DNA of 64,000 nucleotides from Thermoanaerobaculia bacterium (lineage in GTDB: Bacteria; Acidobacteriota; Thermoanaerobaculia; Gp7-AA8): NCBI GenBank assembly GCA_017883205.1, contig JADGNZ010000014.1, positions 61,719 through 125,718 of the forward strand. The letters are read 5' to 3'. Position 1 is the first letter of the stretch. The number at the start of each line of letters is the position of its first letter. A model generated the notes under the pieces. It was not told the origin of the DNA. It did not search any database and saw nothing but the letters and a program-made list of their open reading frames with translations. Below are positions 43,845 through 52,239 of this stretch, in pieces. Both the position numbers and the translations under genes were made by a program.

Positions 43845-44224
43845 TTCCGGCCTCGCTTCGGCGCTTTGGCGCTACTCTCGATCGCTTTCAGGTCATCGAG
43901 CGACAGTTTGCCGGTCTCGACGAGATGCGCCACGAGCGGCTGCGAGCCGCCGACGAGATCGAGCAACTCCTCGACCAAGCGCCGATAAACCGACTTGCGC
44001 GTCACGGCTGGCTCGAAGAAAAACGCGTTGCCGGCTTTGCGCGTGCGGCGCACCGCGCCTTTCTGCTCCAGGCGCTGCACGATCGTCTGAATGGTCGTGT
44101 AGGCGGGGCGGTCTTCGCGGTCGATCGCTTCCTGAACCTCGCGAACTGACGCCTCGCCGAGTCGCCAGAGCACGCCCATGACCTCGGTCTCGAACTTGGT
44201 CAGCGCGATGCGTTCTTTGCTCAT
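43841..44224 (-). CDS. blaI: BlaI/MecI/CopY-family repressor
   Basis: A 127-residue protein: LTKFETEVMGVLWRLGEASVREVQ is the family's winged-helix start, followed by AYTTIQTIVQRLEQKGAVRR, and a C-terminal dimerisation helix region (VYRRLVEELLDLVGG). Members repress their own operon and are inactivated by the linked M56 peptidase. A matching operator overlaps its promoter at 44234-44249. The mRNA appears leaderless because the -10 box ends only 8 bases before the ATG. Confidence 0.92.
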   Translation of the reverse strand: MSKERIALTKFETEVMGVLWRLGEASVREVQEAIDREDRPAYTTIQTIVQRLEQKGAVRRTRKAGNAFFFEPAVTRKSVYRRLVEELLDLVGGSQPLVAHLVETGKLSLDDLKAIESSAKAPKRGRK

Positions 44225-44232
44225 CGCGCGAC

Positions 44233-44261
44233 ATACTACAAGTGTAGTAGCACGGAGTCAA
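44233..44261 (-). promoter_or_regulatory. blaI promoter with overlapping BlaI-type operator
   Basis: On the minus strand, TTGACT (44261-44256), a 17-base spacer and TAGTAT (44238-44233) form a promoter. The palindrome TACTACAAGTGTAGTA at 44234-44249 has perfect 7-base arms and the TACAnnTGTA core of BlaI/CopY operators. It covers the spacer and -10, so repressor binding would block RNA polymerase. Confidence 0.8.
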
Positions 44262-44269
44262 GAGGCGCA

Positions 44270-44298
44270 GGGACCGGCGTCTCGCCGGTCCCTTTTTT
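44270..44298 (+). terminator. Strong rho-independent hairpin on the plus strand
   Basis: GGGACCGGCG / CGCCGGTCCC forms a perfect 10-bp stem with a 3-base loop, followed by TTTTTT. No plus-strand gene precedes it. It may stop antisense transcription between two minus-strand genes. On the other strand it lies just after the stop of the gene at 44305. Confidence 0.55.
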
Positions 44299-44304
44299 CA
44301 CTCG

Positions 44305-44823
44305 CTACTTCGACCGCTTGCAGGTTTCCTCGTCGAGTTTCATCCACGTACCCTTGTCTTCCATTTCGCCTTCGTGGGTGAACTCGTCCTTGTTGACCTT
44401 GGTGAATACGTCCCGAGAATTCGACGTCATGCCGCCGCCGTGCATTGGGCCGGTGAACGTGAGCTTGTCGCCGTCCCAGGCAGCCGTCGCCGTCGAATAG
44501 CCGCCCATGCTGTCTACGGTGCCAGCGACAATCGACTTCGGCTCCTCGTCGTAGCCCCAGAACGCGCGCAGTTCAAAGGGAGTCGGATTCTTGTCCGTCT
44601 TCGCCTCTTTGTAGTGCGCTTCGAGCCAGGCTCCGCCGAGGATCCACGCGGCGGTGACGGTGGCCTTCGACGGATGCTCCGGCCCCATCGGCGAGGCGAA
44701 CGTCTTTCCGGTGCACTGGAACGTCCCAACGAAGTAGTTCAGACTCTTCAGATTCGGATTGGTCTGGCCGAACGCGGCCACCGTGACGAGACAGAGACCC
44801 AGAATGAGAATGCGGATTTTCAT
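44305..44823 (-). CDS. Secreted DUF1579-like protein
   Basis: A 172-residue protein starting at the ATG at 44823 (GGAGGAGGTCGC just upstream). The signal peptide is MKIRILILGLCLVTVAAFGQ. The mature part (LNYFVGTFQCTGKT, AAWILGGAWLEAHY, FWGYDEEPKSIVAGTVDSMGG) follows the DUF1579/lipocalin-like pattern of a W-G-x-D strand series. The C-terminus has a single Cys (EETCKRSK). Function unknown, probably periplasmic. Confidence 0.78.
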   Translation of the reverse strand: MKIRILILGLCLVTVAAFGQTNPNLKSLNYFVGTFQCTGKTFASPMGPEHPSKATVTAAWILGGAWLEAHYKEAKTDKNPTPFELRAFWGYDEEPKSIVAGTVDSMGGYSTATAAWDGDKLTFTGPMHGGGMTSNSRDVFTKVNKDEFTHEGEMEDKGTWMKLDEETCKRSK

Positions 44824-44874
44824 GCGACCTCCTCCTTTTCGTAACACCTACGCCGTCCGCGGCGCTTTGGATGC

Positions 44875-45366
44875 CTAGGCCGTGCGCGGCACGGCAATCT
44901 CGGACACGATTGTCCGAGACATTCTTCGAAGAAGGTCCGGTGCGAACTTGATCTTGGTTGACCGGTTGCCGCCGCCGACGACGATGTACTCGCGCTTCAT
45001 CACCTCGGCATCGACATAGAGCGGTACGCCTTCGGGCAAGCCGAAAACGGTGACGCCTCCGATGAGTTGCCCCGTCAACGCCGCGGTCTCCTCGGCGGAC
45101 GCAAACGACATGCGCCGGACGCCGGTCAGTTTGCTCACCTTGTGATTCACATCCAGCTTCGTCGACGCCGTAACGAGACAGGCGACATAGCTTCGCGGCT
45201 CCGTCTTCAGCGCGACGAGAATCGTGTTCGCCGCGTTCTCCCGAGGGATGCCGTAGTTCGCGCAGAAGACATCGGTGTCAGCCCATTCCGGATTGCAGGC
45301 GAGAACCTCGTGCGGGATGGCGAGCGCATCAAGCTCGCGCTGCACGGCCGGATCGAGCTCGTTCAT
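44875..45366 (-). CDS. YbaK/ProX-type aminoacyl-tRNA deacylase
   Basis: A 163-residue protein from the ATG at 45366. The family pattern is visible: ENAANTILVALK, VACLVTASTKLDVNHKVSK, and LIGGVTVFGLPEGVPLYVDAEVM. YbaK-type domains hydrolyse mischarged tRNAs such as Cys-tRNA(Pro) in trans. The Lys of the TxKLD region is a candidate catalytic residue. It is preceded by no obvious operon partner. Confidence 0.82.
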   Translation of the reverse strand: MNELDPAVQRELDALAIPHEVLACNPEWADTDVFCANYGIPRENAANTILVALKTEPRSYVACLVTASTKLDVNHKVSKLTGVRRMSFASAEETAALTGQLIGGVTVFGLPEGVPLYVDAEVMKREYIVVGGGNRSTKIKFAPDLLRRMSRTIVSEIAVPRTA

Positions 45367-45494
45367 AAAACGCGATTCTGAGCGAAGAAGCCACGCGCTT
45401 GCAATCACTTAGGTGTGCATTCGCTGCGGAGCAACGATGACGGCTTCTGTGGGTGCTGACGTAAGTCCAAGGAGCTGCGCGAGTTAGGCCACGC

Positions 45495-45845
45495 ATGCAC
45501 GAGGTCGAGAACCTCATGAAAGAGGTCGGACAACCTCATTCACGAGATCGGAGAACCTCATGCATGAGGTCGGACAACCTCTTTCACGAGATCGAGAACC
45601 TCATGAAAGAGGTCGGACAACCTCATTCACGAGGTCGGGAACCTCATGAAAGAGGTCGGACAACCTCATTCACGAGGTCGGGAACCTCATGAAAGAGGTC
45701 GGACAACCTCATTCACAAGGTCGGGAACCTCATGAAAGAGGTCGGACAACCTCTTCCACGAGGTCGAGAACCTCATGCATGAGGTCGAACAACCTTACTT
45801 ACGAGGTCGAGACACTCATGCATGAGGTCGGACAACCCGCATTCA
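45495..45845. repeat. Tandem array of 21/22-bp palindromic units
   Basis: About 16 units alternate between a 21-bp form (GAGGTCGAGAACCTC plus spacer ATGCAC/ATGAAA) and a 22-bp form (GAGGTCGGACAACCTC), giving a 43-bp period. Every unit is an imperfect palindrome with arms GAGGTC and AACCTC. In the 21-bp register a frame reads heptads such as MHEVENL and MKEV, but the extra G in alternate units shifts it repeatedly. No gene is credible between 45367 and 45903. Confidence 0.85.
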
Positions 45846-45903
45846 GGAGGCTCTGACGCGCCTTCGTTGTCAATTCTCCATTGTCAATTCTCAATTGCAT
45901 CGC

Positions 45904-46773
45904 TTACTGGTCCAGCGTGAACGTTACGGTCAGCGTGAAGATGACTTCTACCGGCTGGCCATTCAGCGTCCCGGGATGGAAGCGCCACTGCTTGACCGCT
46001 TGCTCCGCCTCGTCGCTGAGTCCAAGCGGCAGCCCCTTCAGCACCTTCACCTGTTCGACCTCACCCTGCTTGTTGACGATCGCTTCCACGACAACGACGC
46101 CTGTGATGCGCCCTTTGCGTGCAGCCTCGGTGTAGTTCGGTTTGGTGCGATTGATCGTGACGGGCGCTTTGACATCGCCGCCGACACGAAGCGGTCCTTC
46201 GGACGGCTCGGGTGCTGCGGTGCCTTCGCCTGTGCCTCCGACCTGCCCGCCCGGCACGCCGCCCTTTTCGCCGCCTATGCTGCCGTCAATCTGGCCGCCG
46301 ACCTCGCCACCGACAGTTCCGCCTGTCTGTCCGCCGACTACACCTCCCACGACGCCGCCGGGAACTCCACCTTCCTGTGCGCCCGGCGGATCATTCGAAG
46401 GCTCGGCCGGCGTCGTATCGACCGGCGCGGTCGTGGTCGGTGTGGGGATATCAACCTTCGGTATCTCCTGCGGAATCTCGCGCGGTTGCACGAAAGTCTG
46501 TTGTGGGATCTGAACCGGCTTGACGACCGGCGTCGGTGTCGAAGCCGCATGCGATGCCGCCGGTGGCGGGGGTGGAGGCGGGGGTGGGGGAGGGGCCGAC
46601 GAGGACAGATAGGCGCGCAGCGGTTTGTCTTCGGCGGCCACCTTCTGCACCGCCCGGGTCGAGATGAAGAGGATCAGGGCGATGATGGCGCCATGAAGGG
46701 CCAGGGAGGCGATCGTTGCTTTCCCTCGCTTTGCTTTCTTCCGGGATACAAACAGTTCGTTTTGGAGATCCAT
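45904..46773 (-). CDS. TonB-family energy transducer
   Basis: A 289-residue protein. A single N-terminal transmembrane helix (IASLALHGAIIALILFIST) is followed by an 11-proline run, a Pro/Thr-rich spacer and a Gly/Val-rich stretch (GGVVGGVVGGQTGGTVGG). The TonB C-terminal domain (GRITGVVVVEAIVNKQGEV, QAVKQWRFHPGTLNGQPV) ends the protein. It would span the periplasm and energise outer-membrane receptors, or act as a paralogue of the TonB domain at 40232. Confidence 0.88.
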   Translation of the reverse strand: MDLQNELFVSRKKAKRGKATIASLALHGAIIALILFISTRAVQKVAAEDKPLRAYLSSSAPPPPPPPPPPPAASHAASTPTPVVKPVQIPQQTFVQPREIPQEIPKVDIPTPTTTAPVDTTPAEPSNDPPGAQEGGVPGGVVGGVVGGQTGGTVGGEVGGQIDGSIGGEKGGVPGGQVGGTGEGTAAPEPSEGPLRVGGDVKAPVTINRTKPNYTEAARKGRITGVVVVEAIVNKQGEVEQVKVLKGLPLGLSDEAEQAVKQWRFHPGTLNGQPVEVIFTLTVTFTLDQ

Positions 46774-46891
46774 ATCGTTGTGTCTCCTCGCTCGTTTCGT
46801 TTAGTTATTGAGCAATATCGCAGCCAGGTGTTCACAGCCAGTTATGCTCGTAAAATCAATCATTTAGGCCACGTGCTAGAATCTCTCTACG

Positions 46892-47938
46892 ATGAAGTCA
46901 TGGCTATCGATGGGGCTGCTTCTGTTGTGCGGGTGCGCGAGCTCGTCGATTCCGATTCCGGCTGCCTGGCAGACTGTGCCGCAAGCCGCGCTGGTTGGCG
47001 ACTACTGCGCGCACGTCTCGTGTGCGGCGAAGCCCCAGACCGCGATTCACGTGGTGGAAAACCGGATCTTCAACGGCGCCAAAGGCCTGACCCCACCCTT
47101 TGCCGCGATCGATTCCTTCGATGTCTCGCTCGATCGGAAAGAAGTCGTCTTCTCCGCACGCCGGAAGGACAACTTCGACATCGGACTGGTTTCGATGGAC
47201 GGCAGCGACATCCACTGGGTTCCCGAAGATCCGGCCGATGAGACAGACGTCCAGTGGGCGCCGCGGGGAAACAAAGTCAGCTTCGTGCTGCACACGTTAA
47301 CAGGCAGCATCGTGCGCACCGTGCATATCCCGACAGCGACGCCGCTCTCGGTCGACTTTCCGCAAACCCAGATCGACGCCCTCGCCTGGGAGCCGCAGGC
47401 GGAGCGATATGCGGTCGTCGTCGAGTCGCCGCAAACGTCGCAAAGTCTTCAGGAGATGACCTATGCAGGCGAGAAGCGGAGGGAAGTGATTCCGCCCGCG
47501 GCGCGCCTGGACGTTTCGATCGAGCCGATCGGCGGCCTGCTCGTGATGCGTCCCAACGACCTGCACTACGGCGAGAAGCTTCCGATCGTTCTCTGGCTCG
47601 ATCCCCATCCCTTCGCCTGGAGCGACGCCCGCGCCGCGCTCATGCGCAACGCCCGCGTGGCGATCGCGATTGGGCCAGCGGTGGCCCCCTCGTTCTGGCA
47701 CGAGGCGGTGAGGGTCGCTTGGATCGACGCCAGCAGAGGATTCATCGTCAGCCCTGCGGCTCATCAACCCAACTACATGGGAGCTCCGGTCATTACAGCG
47801 GACCCTTCCATTCCTGCCGGCCGCTACCGTCAGACCGGAAACACCGTCTCCGCCCCACCCGCTGTCGTACAATCATTTGCCGCCGCATGGATTGCGGACG
47901 ACCTGAAGGGAACACCCCCGCCGAATGGCCGTCGATGA
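46892..47938 (+). CDS. Lipoprotein with TolB-like propeller
   Basis: A 348-residue protein with lipobox LLLLCGC (acylated Cys15). The middle has WD40/TolB-like repeats (FAAIDSFDVSLDRKEVVFSA, TDVQWAPRGNKVSFV, QIDALAWEPQAERYAVV), suggesting a beta-propeller. The C-terminal part is unassigned. It overlaps the lepB start by 14 bases and is the first gene of the lepB-pcnB operon. Exposed on the periplasmic side of a membrane. Confidence 0.75.
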   Translation: MKSWLSMGLLLLCGCASSSIPIPAAWQTVPQAALVGDYCAHVSCAAKPQTAIHVVENRIFNGAKGLTPPFAAIDSFDVSLDRKEVVFSARRKDNFDIGLVSMDGSDIHWVPEDPADETDVQWAPRGNKVSFVLHTLTGSIVRTVHIPTATPLSVDFPQTQIDALAWEPQAERYAVVVESPQTSQSLQEMTYAGEKRREVIPPAARLDVSIEPIGGLLVMRPNDLHYGEKLPIVLWLDPHPFAWSDARAALMRNARVAIAIGPAVAPSFWHEAVRVAWIDASRGFIVSPAAHQPNYMGAPVITADPSIPAGRYRQTGNTVSAPPAVVQSFAAAWIADDLKGTPPPNGRR

Positions 47939-48683
47939 AACCAACAAGAAATCGACGATCCGCGAGTACTACGAAGCGCTCCTGATCGCCGTCATCTTCG
48001 TCAACTTTGCCCGCATCTTCGCCTTCCAGGCCTTCAAGATCCCCACGGGATCGATGGAGGACAACCTGAAAGTCGGCGATCACATCATCGTCAACAAGTT
48101 CATCTACGGACCTGGGACGACCCTCGGCGGGATGCTGCCGCTACGCGAGATCCGTCGCGGCGACATCATCGTCTTCCGCTACCCGCTGCAGCCCGACACC
48201 GACTTCGTGAAGCGCGTCATCGGCCTTCCCGGCGACACCGTGGAGGTTCACGACAAGGTCGTGTCGGTCAACGGAAAACCGCTGGCGGAGCCGTACGTGA
48301 TCCATGTCGATCCGACGATCTATCCGCCTCGTCCGCAACTTCCGGAGCCGTATCGATCGCGCGATCAATTCGGGCCGTATTTTGTCCCGGAGGGTCAGTA
48401 CTTCGCGATGGGAGACAACCGCGACCGCTCCAGCGACTCGCGGTATTGGGGAACCGTGCCCCGCTCGATGATCAAGGGCAAAGCGTTCATGGTCTATTGG
48501 TCGTTTGAAGGAACGCCGCCGTCGCCCGACGCGCCGTCGTCCGCGAGGATCAAGGAACTGGCCGGCGTCGTGGTCCACTTCTTCACGAAAACGCGCTGGG
48601 AACGGACGTTCTTCATCGTCGACAGCAAGTACCATTTCACGCCGGGTTTGACGCCCGAGGGCGAGGCCGGCGAAAGTCCATGA
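47925..48683 (+). CDS. lepB: Signal peptidase I
   Basis: A 252-residue protein with one N-terminal membrane helix. The catalytic Ser43 is in FKIPTGSMEDNL and Lys96 in DFVKRVIGLPGD, with MGDNRDRSSDSRYWG as box E. This is a complete serine-lysine peptidase that removes signal peptides, and the many exported proteins in this window are its substrates. It overlaps the upstream lipoprotein gene and overlaps pcnB by ATGA. Confidence 0.95.
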   Translation: MAVDETNKKSTIREYYEALLIAVIFVNFARIFAFQAFKIPTGSMEDNLKVGDHIIVNKFIYGPGTTLGGMLPLREIRRGDIIVFRYPLQPDTDFVKRVIGLPGDTVEVHDKVVSVNGKPLAEPYVIHVDPTIYPPRPQLPEPYRSRDQFGPYFVPEGQYFAMGDNRDRSSDSRYWGTVPRSMIKGKAFMVYWSFEGTPPSPDAPSSARIKELAGVVVHFFTKTRWERTFFIVDSKYHFTPGLTPEGEAGESP

Positions 48684-50269
48684 GCGATTCGAGGGAGTGG
48701 GGAGTGGGGGGTGGGGAGTGGGAGAACGGCTCGCCAGCCGAGCCCACGATGCCCGTGCGGGAGTCGGTTGTCGGGGGTCGGGAGCCGGAGAGGGCGAACC
48801 CTGGCGACGTTACCGCAACCCTGGCTTCGAGTTCTGATCCTGCATACGACGAGGAGCGAGCCTCGTCTGGCAGCAGCGTGACGGCGGCGCCTGCGGCTTC
48901 CGAAGAAGATACGGAGCCGGCCGACATCGATCAAGAGAACCTGGCGCCAGCTCCCACCCCCCACCCCCCACCCCCCACCCCCGACGCAACGACCCCCGAC
49001 CCCCGACCCCCCGCCCCCGAAATCGACCCCGTCTACGTCGACCGCAGCGACCATTCCATTTCGCGGCGGCACATTCCGGAGAACGTTCTCAAAGTTCTCT
49101 ACCGCCTTCATCGCAGCGGCTACCGCGCGTATCTCTGCGGAGGGAGCGTGCGCGATCTGCTGATGAGCGGAACGCCGAAGGATTTCGATATCGCCACGGA
49201 CGCGCATCCGGCGGAGATCCGGCGTCTCTTCCGCAACAGCCGCATCATCGGCAGGCGCTTCCGCCTGGTACACATCATTTTTCAGGACATGCTCGTCGAG
49301 GTGGCGACGTTCCGGCGCGAGCCTGACCGCGCCGACGACGCTGCCGAGCTGCTGATCACGGACGACAACACGTTCGGCTCGCCGCTGCAGGACGCGCGGC
49401 GCCGCGACTTCACGATCAACGCGCTCTTCTACAACATCGCCGACTTCTCGGTGATCGATTACGTCGGCGGCCTCGAGGATGTGGAGGCCAAGCGCGTGCG
49501 CGTGATCGGCGATCCGGACGTCCGCTTCCGCGAGGATCCGGTCCGCATGATGCGCGCCGTCGAGTTCGCGTCACGCCTCGGATTCTCAATCGAGCCTGCC
49601 ACGTGGGACGCGATCCTCCGTCACAAGAACGAGATTCTCAAGGCGTCGGCGCCGCGGGTGTCGGAAGAGATTCTCGATCTGCTACGACGAGGCTGGTCGC
49701 GCGGTGCCGTCCAGCTCATGGTCGATACGGGCCTTCTCGATCCGCTGCTCCCCGAGGTCTACAAGTCGATCGCAGGTGACCGGGCTCCGTACTTCTGGAA
49801 AATGCTGGAAGTACTCGACCGGACGGTTCAGGCGGGACGCAGGATTTCCGATCCCGTGCTGTTGTCGGTGATGTTCCTGCCGTGGATTCTGCAGGAGCTC
49901 GAGACAGAAGAGACGCGACGCACAACGAAGATGAAGACGAGCGATGTGGTCGTCTTCATCCGCGAGCTGATCCAGCCCATGTGTACGCGGATGTCGCTGG
50001 CGGCGGGAACGCGGCACCAGATCGAGACTGCGCTCGATACGTTATGGCGCCTGCTCGAACCGCCGGTCGATCGCAAGGCGCAGATCCGTTTCGTCTTCCG
50101 CGAGCCGTTCAACGACGCCCTCGCGCTCCTCGAGCTCTATGCGCTCTCGTCAGGCAAGTATGTCGAAGTCTTCCGCCAGTGGCGCGAGTTCGCCCAGCGC
50201 GCCCGCCGCGTGGCCGATTCGGAGGCGACACCGCTCCCGTCTGCGAAGCGAAGACGGCGCCGGCGATAG
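48680..50269 (+). CDS. pcnB: Poly(A) polymerase / CCA-adding-type nucleotidyltransferase
   Basis: A 529-residue protein. Residues 120-350 form the class II nucleotidyltransferase head: YLCGGSVRDLLM, the metal-binding DFDIATDA, RRDFTINALFY and RFREDPVRMMRAVEFASRLGF. The helical neck and body follow. The family start is near RRHIPENVLKVL (about residue 128), so the first 115 residues are extra. They include EWGVGGGEWENG and a PHPPPPTPD-type Pro-rich stretch, both translated from G-rich and C-rich repeats also found near 28 kb. An internal start is possible. It adds 3' A or CCA tails to RNA. Confidence 0.9.
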   Translation: MSDSREWGVGGGEWENGSPAEPTMPVRESVVGGREPERANPGDVTATLASSSDPAYDEERASSGSSVTAAPAASEEDTEPADIDQENLAPAPTPHPPPPTPDATTPDPRPPAPEIDPVYVDRSDHSISRRHIPENVLKVLYRLHRSGYRAYLCGGSVRDLLMSGTPKDFDIATDAHPAEIRRLFRNSRIIGRRFRLVHIIFQDMLVEVATFRREPDRADDAAELLITDDNTFGSPLQDARRRDFTINALFYNIADFSVIDYVGGLEDVEAKRVRVIGDPDVRFREDPVRMMRAVEFASRLGFSIEPATWDAILRHKNEILKASAPRVSEEILDLLRRGWSRGAVQLMVDTGLLDPLLPEVYKSIAGDRAPYFWKMLEVLDRTVQAGRRISDPVLLSVMFLPWILQELETEETRRTTKMKTSDVVVFIRELIQPMCTRMSLAAGTRHQIETALDTLWRLLEPPVDRKAQIRFVFREPFNDALALLELYALSSGKYVEVFRQWREFAQRARRVADSEATPLPSAKRRRRRR

Positions 50270-50296
50270 GTTTTGGCCGAAGTGGAAAGAGAGACG

Positions 50297-50357
50297 GTTT
50301 CACGCGGAGACGCGGAGGGCGCGGAGTTTTTCTCCGCATCTCCGCGCCTCCGCGTGA
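50297..50357. repeat. Palindromic repeat, family 3
   Basis: TCACGCGGAGACGCGGAG, then GGCGCGGAG, a T5 loop, and CTCCGCATCTCCGCG, CCTCCGCGTGA forms a nearly perfect hairpin of about 28 bp. Related copies are 28011-28077 and a truncated one near 27728. It lies between pcnB and the cysteine desulfurase and may act as a terminator. Confidence 0.6.
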
Positions 50358-50413
50358 CAGCCGTTGGTTCTCTCCCAGCCTCGTGACAGCAGTATCATTT
50401 GCAGGTGCCCGAA

Positions 50414-51538
50414 ATGCCGGTCTACATGGACCATCACGCCACGACGCCGGTCGATCCGCGCGTCGTCGAGACGATGCTGCCGTACTTCACCGAGTTTTTC
50501 GGGAATCCGGCGTCGCTCACGCACGCGTATGGCAAGCGTGCGGCGATCGACGTCGAAGACGCCCGAGGGGTCATCGCGAAGTTCTTCGGTGTCGCGCAGA
50601 ATGAGATTTACTTCACGGCCGGAGCGACGGAGTCGAACAACATCGCACTCAATCTTCTCGGCCCCGGCGATCACGCGATCAGCTCGGCGATGGAGCACAA
50701 GTCGATCCTGGTGCCGCTGCAACGGCTCGGGAAGCACGGCGTCGAGGTAACGATGCTGACGCCGGACGCCGAAGGCTTCATCGATCCTGAGGAGCTCCGC
50801 GGCGCCATCCGCCCGAACACGAAGCTGGTCTCGATCGAAGCCGCAAACGGCGAGATCGGTACCCTGCAGCCGATCGGCGAGCTCGGCGCGATCTGCCGCG
50901 AGCGGGGGGTTCTCTTTCACAGCGACATCACGCAGGGGGCCGGTAAAGTGCCGCTGGACCTGACGAACGTCGATCTGGCCGCATTCTCCGCGCACAAGCT
51001 TTACGGTCCGAAGGGGATCGGCGGGATGATCGTGCGACGCGGCATCCGCATCGAGCCGGTCATGCTCGGCGGCGGTCAGGAGAAGGGCGCCCGCAGTGGG
51101 ACCGTGAATGTACCAGGCGTCATCGGCATGGCTCGGGCGTTCTGGTTTCGCGACAAGGAAATGGCCGCCGAGGGCGAGCGGCTGACGTTGCTGCGCAACG
51201 AGTTGTGGGACCGCGTTGTCGCGGAAGTTCCCGGCGCGTTCGTGAATGGACCGCGCGAGCGGCGACTGCCCGGCAATCTCAATGTCGCGTTCGAGCGCGT
51301 CGAATCGGACGCGGTGATGCTGGCCCTTCGCCATTTTGCGCTGTCGTCGGGCTCGGCGTGCAGTTCAGGGGACCGCAGCGCGTCGCCGGTGCTCTTGGCG
51401 ATAGGTGTCGCCGAGGAGCTGGCCTACGGCTCTCTCCGCTTCGGCCTCGGCAAGTCGAACACGGCCGATCACGTGGCCCTGCTCGTCGACGATCTCAAAC
51501 GCAACATTCCCCGCCTTCGGGAGATCTCCGCGGCGTGA
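50414..51538 (+). CDS. Cysteine desulfurase (IscS/NifS type)
   Basis: About 374 residues from the ATG at 50414; a TTG and a GTG slightly upstream are alternatives. Motifs in order: YMDHHATTPVDPRV, TAGATESNN, HSDITQGAGK, the PLP-Lys in SAHKLYGPKG, and the active-site Cys in ALSSGSACSSG. It removes sulfur from cysteine for Fe-S clusters or tRNA thiolation. There are no isc/suf partners nearby; its neighbours are a PilZ regulator and a TPR protein coupled by GTGA and TGATG overlaps. Confidence 0.92.
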   Translation: MPVYMDHHATTPVDPRVVETMLPYFTEFFGNPASLTHAYGKRAAIDVEDARGVIAKFFGVAQNEIYFTAGATESNNIALNLLGPGDHAISSAMEHKSILVPLQRLGKHGVEVTMLTPDAEGFIDPEELRGAIRPNTKLVSIEAANGEIGTLQPIGELGAICRERGVLFHSDITQGAGKVPLDLTNVDLAAFSAHKLYGPKGIGGMIVRRGIRIEPVMLGGGQEKGARSGTVNVPGVIGMARAFWFRDKEMAAEGERLTLLRNELWDRVVAEVPGAFVNGPRERRLPGNLNVAFERVESDAVMLALRHFALSSGSACSSGDRSASPVLLAIGVAEELAYGSLRFGLGKSNTADHVALLVDDLKRNIPRLREISAA

Positions 51539-52239
51539 GCAACCCCGAGCCTCCTCGCATCCTTCTAGTCGACCAGTCGAGAGGCTCGCTGTTGTTTCAG
51601 GAATCGATTCTTCGCCGCCGCGAGGCCATCATCGTCACCGCGCTGGCGGGAACCGAAGCGCTGGAGATCGCGCGCAAGGACCGGCCGCAGCTCATCATGT
51701 TCGCCTTCGATCTCTTCGACATGAACGCGCCCGAGTTTTGCCGCGAGATCCGCGCGGACTCCTCGACGCGCACGATGTCGCTGCTGCTCGTCTGCGAGCG
51801 CGATTCGCCCGAGCACGCCGATCTCTGTCTCTCCGCCGGTTGCAACGACGTCATCTACCGGCCGCTGGAACGAATGGAGCTGGACGGGAAGGTGGCGCGA
51901 TTGACCACCATCCCATCCCGCCGCGAGCTGCGGACGCTGACGCGCATCGAAGTCTCGGTCGAGAACAACGGCCGTTTTCTCATCGGCCGGAGCATCAACG
52001 TGTCTGCCAATGGCATGTTTCTGGAAGTCGACCGCGTGTTGCCGTCCGAGGGAAAGATTCGGCTGCATTTCTATCTCCCGGCGGATCCGAAGCCGTTGCA
52101 ACTGGACTGCGAAGTGCTGCGCGCCGAGTTTGCGGGAAGTGCCGCGAAGTACGGCGTTCGCTTTATCAGCCTGGGTGATGGAGAACGCGAGCGGATCGAG
52201 CGCTACGTGCGGCGGCTGCGCTCGCGTGAGCTGCTGTGA
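51535..52239 (+). CDS. Receiver-like PilZ-domain protein
   Basis: A 234-residue protein whose GTG overlaps the previous stop (GTGA). Residues 1-120 resemble a response-regulator receiver (RILLVDQSRGSLLFQESILRR, TALAGTEALEIARKDRPQLI, Asp in MFAFDLFDM), but acidic-pocket residues are partly replaced, so phosphorylation is uncertain. Residues 125-230 are a PilZ domain (RRELRTLTR then NVSANGMFLEVD), carrying the RxxxR and (D/N)xSxxG c-di-GMP-binding pattern. A possible c-di-GMP effector. Confidence 0.85.
   Translation: MSNPEPPRILLVDQSRGSLLFQESILRRREAIIVTALAGTEALEIARKDRPQLIMFAFDLFDMNAPEFCREIRADSSTRTMSLLLVCERDSPEHADLCLSAGCNDVIYRPLERMELDGKVARLTTIPSRRELRTLTRIEVSVENNGRFLIGRSINVSANGMFLEVDRVLPSEGKIRLHFYLPADPKPLQLDCEVLRAEFAGSAAKYGVRFISLGDGERERIERYVRRLRSRELL

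Noticed and set aside
45495..45845. CRISPR-like array
   Set aside because: There are no unique spacers; the whole region is a 43-bp tandem repeat.
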